Shown here piece by piece: positions 34,164 to 35,164 of a stretch of DNA of 35,164 bases (its first letter is position 1; every line of letters begins with the position of its first letter). The notes under the pieces were generated by a model that made no database searches, was not told where the DNA came from, and saw only the letters and a list, made by a program, of their open reading frames with translations. Origin of the DNA: an uncultured Pseudomonadota bacterium. GTDB lineage: Bacteria; Pseudomonadota; Alphaproteobacteria; RF32; CAG-239. Made by a program: the position numbers and the translations under genes. Location of the stretch: NCBI GenBank assembly GCA_949289935.1, contig CASEQD010000012.1:1-35164 (forward strand), read 5' to 3'.

Positions 34164-35066
34164 TTATATGGCGCAATAGCCGCAATAATCGGTATAACCG
34201 TTCTGACAGCCGGTCGGATACCATAAGCCCGAACATTCCTCATAACGGCAAATTGTTCCTTCCGGACAAGAGGCATATTCGCCGAGGTTAGGACAAGGTT
34301 TGCAGTTTTCATATTTTGTAACCGTACCGGAAAGACATGTTTTTGCACCGGATTCTCCGCCCATTGTCCCGCAATCAATAAAGCCGTCGCAGGGATTAAT
34401 TTTGATTTTGTATTTAGTTTGTCCGTTACAGGCTGAGCAGGCGTTTCCGTCCTGAACATACCCATCGGGAATTGTTGTGTAGTCATAACCTTCGCATAAC
34501 GAGCAGCATTCCTTGTATTTTCCGCCGCACGCCGAACCAACTCCTTGTTCGCCCGCACCGTTGCAAACCTGATTATATTCTGCCGCACATTCGCAGACGG
34601 AATGATAAGACGCGTCATACGGACAATAACTGTCGGGAAATGCGCCTTCCGGACACGGCGTATTCACAAATCCCGCATCCCGGCATAATTCCTCCGGCGT
34701 CCCATAATCCGGATCGCCGGAACCGCTGCTTTTATCTGTATTCCCGAAACCGTTGCTGGAACAACTCCCCGCATCCGTAACAAAACACACCGACGCCACC
34801 CGAACTTCCTTGCCGCCGGCACAGGGCGCACGCAGTGCTTCCTTTGCCCCATACCAACCAGCGGCGGACAGACGGGGTGAAGCTGCCCCAGCTTCTCTCC
34901 CTCTGAACAGCTTTCCGCTTTCTCTCCCCCTGAGTAGAGCGCTTTCTTCTCTCCCCCTGAATAGAGCACTTTTTTCCCCTCCCCTGAGTAGGGCTCCCCC
35001 ATTTTCCCTCCCCCTGAGTAGGGGGAGTTGGAGGGGGTATGAATCCTCTAAAAAATCAGCTTTCAA
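34164..35066 (-). CDS. Cys-rich secreted-type protein with repeat array fused to its 5' end
   Basis: The frame is open from 34164 up to the window edge at 35164; TTG 35066 is only the first usable start inside the window. The first ~20-70 residues are translated GC-rich repeats (LLRGRE-type units of 9-10 residues), probably not genuine protein. The rest (about 200 residues) has some 25 Cys in EGF-like spacing, with modules like GSACGGKYKEC and CPNLGEYASCPEGTICRYEEC. It resembles the Cys-rich part of the adjacent gene but lacks a DUF1566 domain. No ATG precedes the Cys region and no signal peptide is visible. The true start may be missing (pseudogene or cassette) or beyond the edge. Extracellular location is inferred from Cys content. 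Confidence 0.6.
   Translation of the reverse strand: MKADFLEDSYPLQLPLLRGRENGGALLRGGEKSALFRGREESALLRGRESGKLFRGREAGAASPRLSAAGWYGAKEALRAPCAGGKEVRVASVCFVTDAGSCSSNGFGNTDKSSGSGDPDYGTPEELCRDAGFVNTPCPEGAFPDSYCPYDASYHSVCECAAEYNQVCNGAGEQGVGSACGGKYKECCSLCEGYDYTTIPDGYVQDGNACSACNGQTKYKIKINPCDGFIDCGTMGGESGAKTCLSGTVTKYENCKPCPNLGEYASCPEGTICRYEECSGLWYPTGCQNGYTDYCGYCAI
34895..35042. repeat. GC-rich short-repeat array C
   Basis: Five units with core CTCCCCCTGAGTAGAG or close variants begin at about 34895, 34921, 34949, 34977 and 35007, 27-30 nt apart. They end with GGGGGAGTTGGAGGGGGTA. Unit spacing is a multiple of three, so the minus-strand Cys-rich reading frame passes through without a stop. Same motif as arrays A (4650-4793) and B (5706-5754). 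Confidence 0.82.
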
Positions 35067-35164
35067 AGCTTCAGAGGGCCGGTATATGTGTGTGATAACG
35101 TGTGGATGTGTGAGATGTAAAACCGGCCCGTCGGAAAAATCAGAAACCGGAGAATACGACGCCA

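Noticed and set aside
34147-34236. Longer N-terminus of the secreted Cys-rich protein starting at 34236
   Set aside because: It overlaps the upstream gene and precedes a perfect AAAGGAGG and a clear signal peptide beginning at 34146.

Overview
The window looks like a chromosomal segment from an uncultured, flagellated alphaproteobacterium of the Rhodospirillales type, possibly gut-associated. This is an inference from gene content: FlaF, an FlbD-type activator, a GST-fold protein ending like FzlA, the order fliF-fliG-fliH-fliN-flbD-flhA-flhF-flhG, and a DAP-type MurE. No 16S rRNA, tRNA, integrase, transposase or CRISPR array was seen, so the taxonomy is only a guess.

Layout. (1) 1-732 is the 3' part of a Cys-rich surface-type protein with a DUF1566/Lcl-like C-terminal domain. 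(2) 900-4512, minus strand, holds two tandem ArsB/NhaD-type transporters behind a TrmJ-like RNA methyltransferase. (3) 4513-5875 is an accessory patch: a GC-rich short-repeat array, a promoter and ribosome site, a second copy of the Cys-rich/DUF1566 gene whose start is out of frame, and another short repeat. (4) 5876-11803 holds murE (-), a DUF1847 protein and an ABC-F ATPase (+, overlapping), then a lipoprotein, an FzlA-like GST and a solute-binding protein (-). (5) 11904-29240 is the flagellar region. It has flaF (+), a ten-gene minus-strand run from fliF down to a J-domain/SH3 membrane protein, and an flgE-flgD-fliK operon behind a sigma-54-type promoter. (6) 29366-33106 holds a parvulin-type foldase (-) divergent from secA (+). 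(7) 33208-35164 has two more Cys-rich secreted-type proteins on the minus strand. The upstream one has a repeat array fused in frame where its start should be.

How it fits together. The flagellar block encodes the MS ring and switch (FliF, FliG, FliN), the export stator and gate (FliH, FlhA), placement and number control (FlhF, FlhG), the sigma-54 activator (FlbD), and the hook (FlgE, FlgD cap, FliK ruler). FlbD plausibly drives the GG-N10-GC promoter ahead of fliK-flgD-flgE. SecA and the parvulin serve secretion and periplasmic folding.

The most unusual part is the family of Cys-rich/DUF1566 genes, which occupies both window ends and one internal site. Two copies share a 62-nt identical 5' box and a 24-nt identical 3' end. 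Between them lies a 30-codon region of exactly equal length whose residues have almost all changed. GC-rich repeat arrays sit beside these genes, and two of the genes lack a normal start. This suggests a diversifying, possibly recombining, surface-protein repertoire. A diversity-generating retroelement (DGR) is one possible mechanism, but the window has no reverse transcriptase or template repeat, and third-position changes argue against one shared template.
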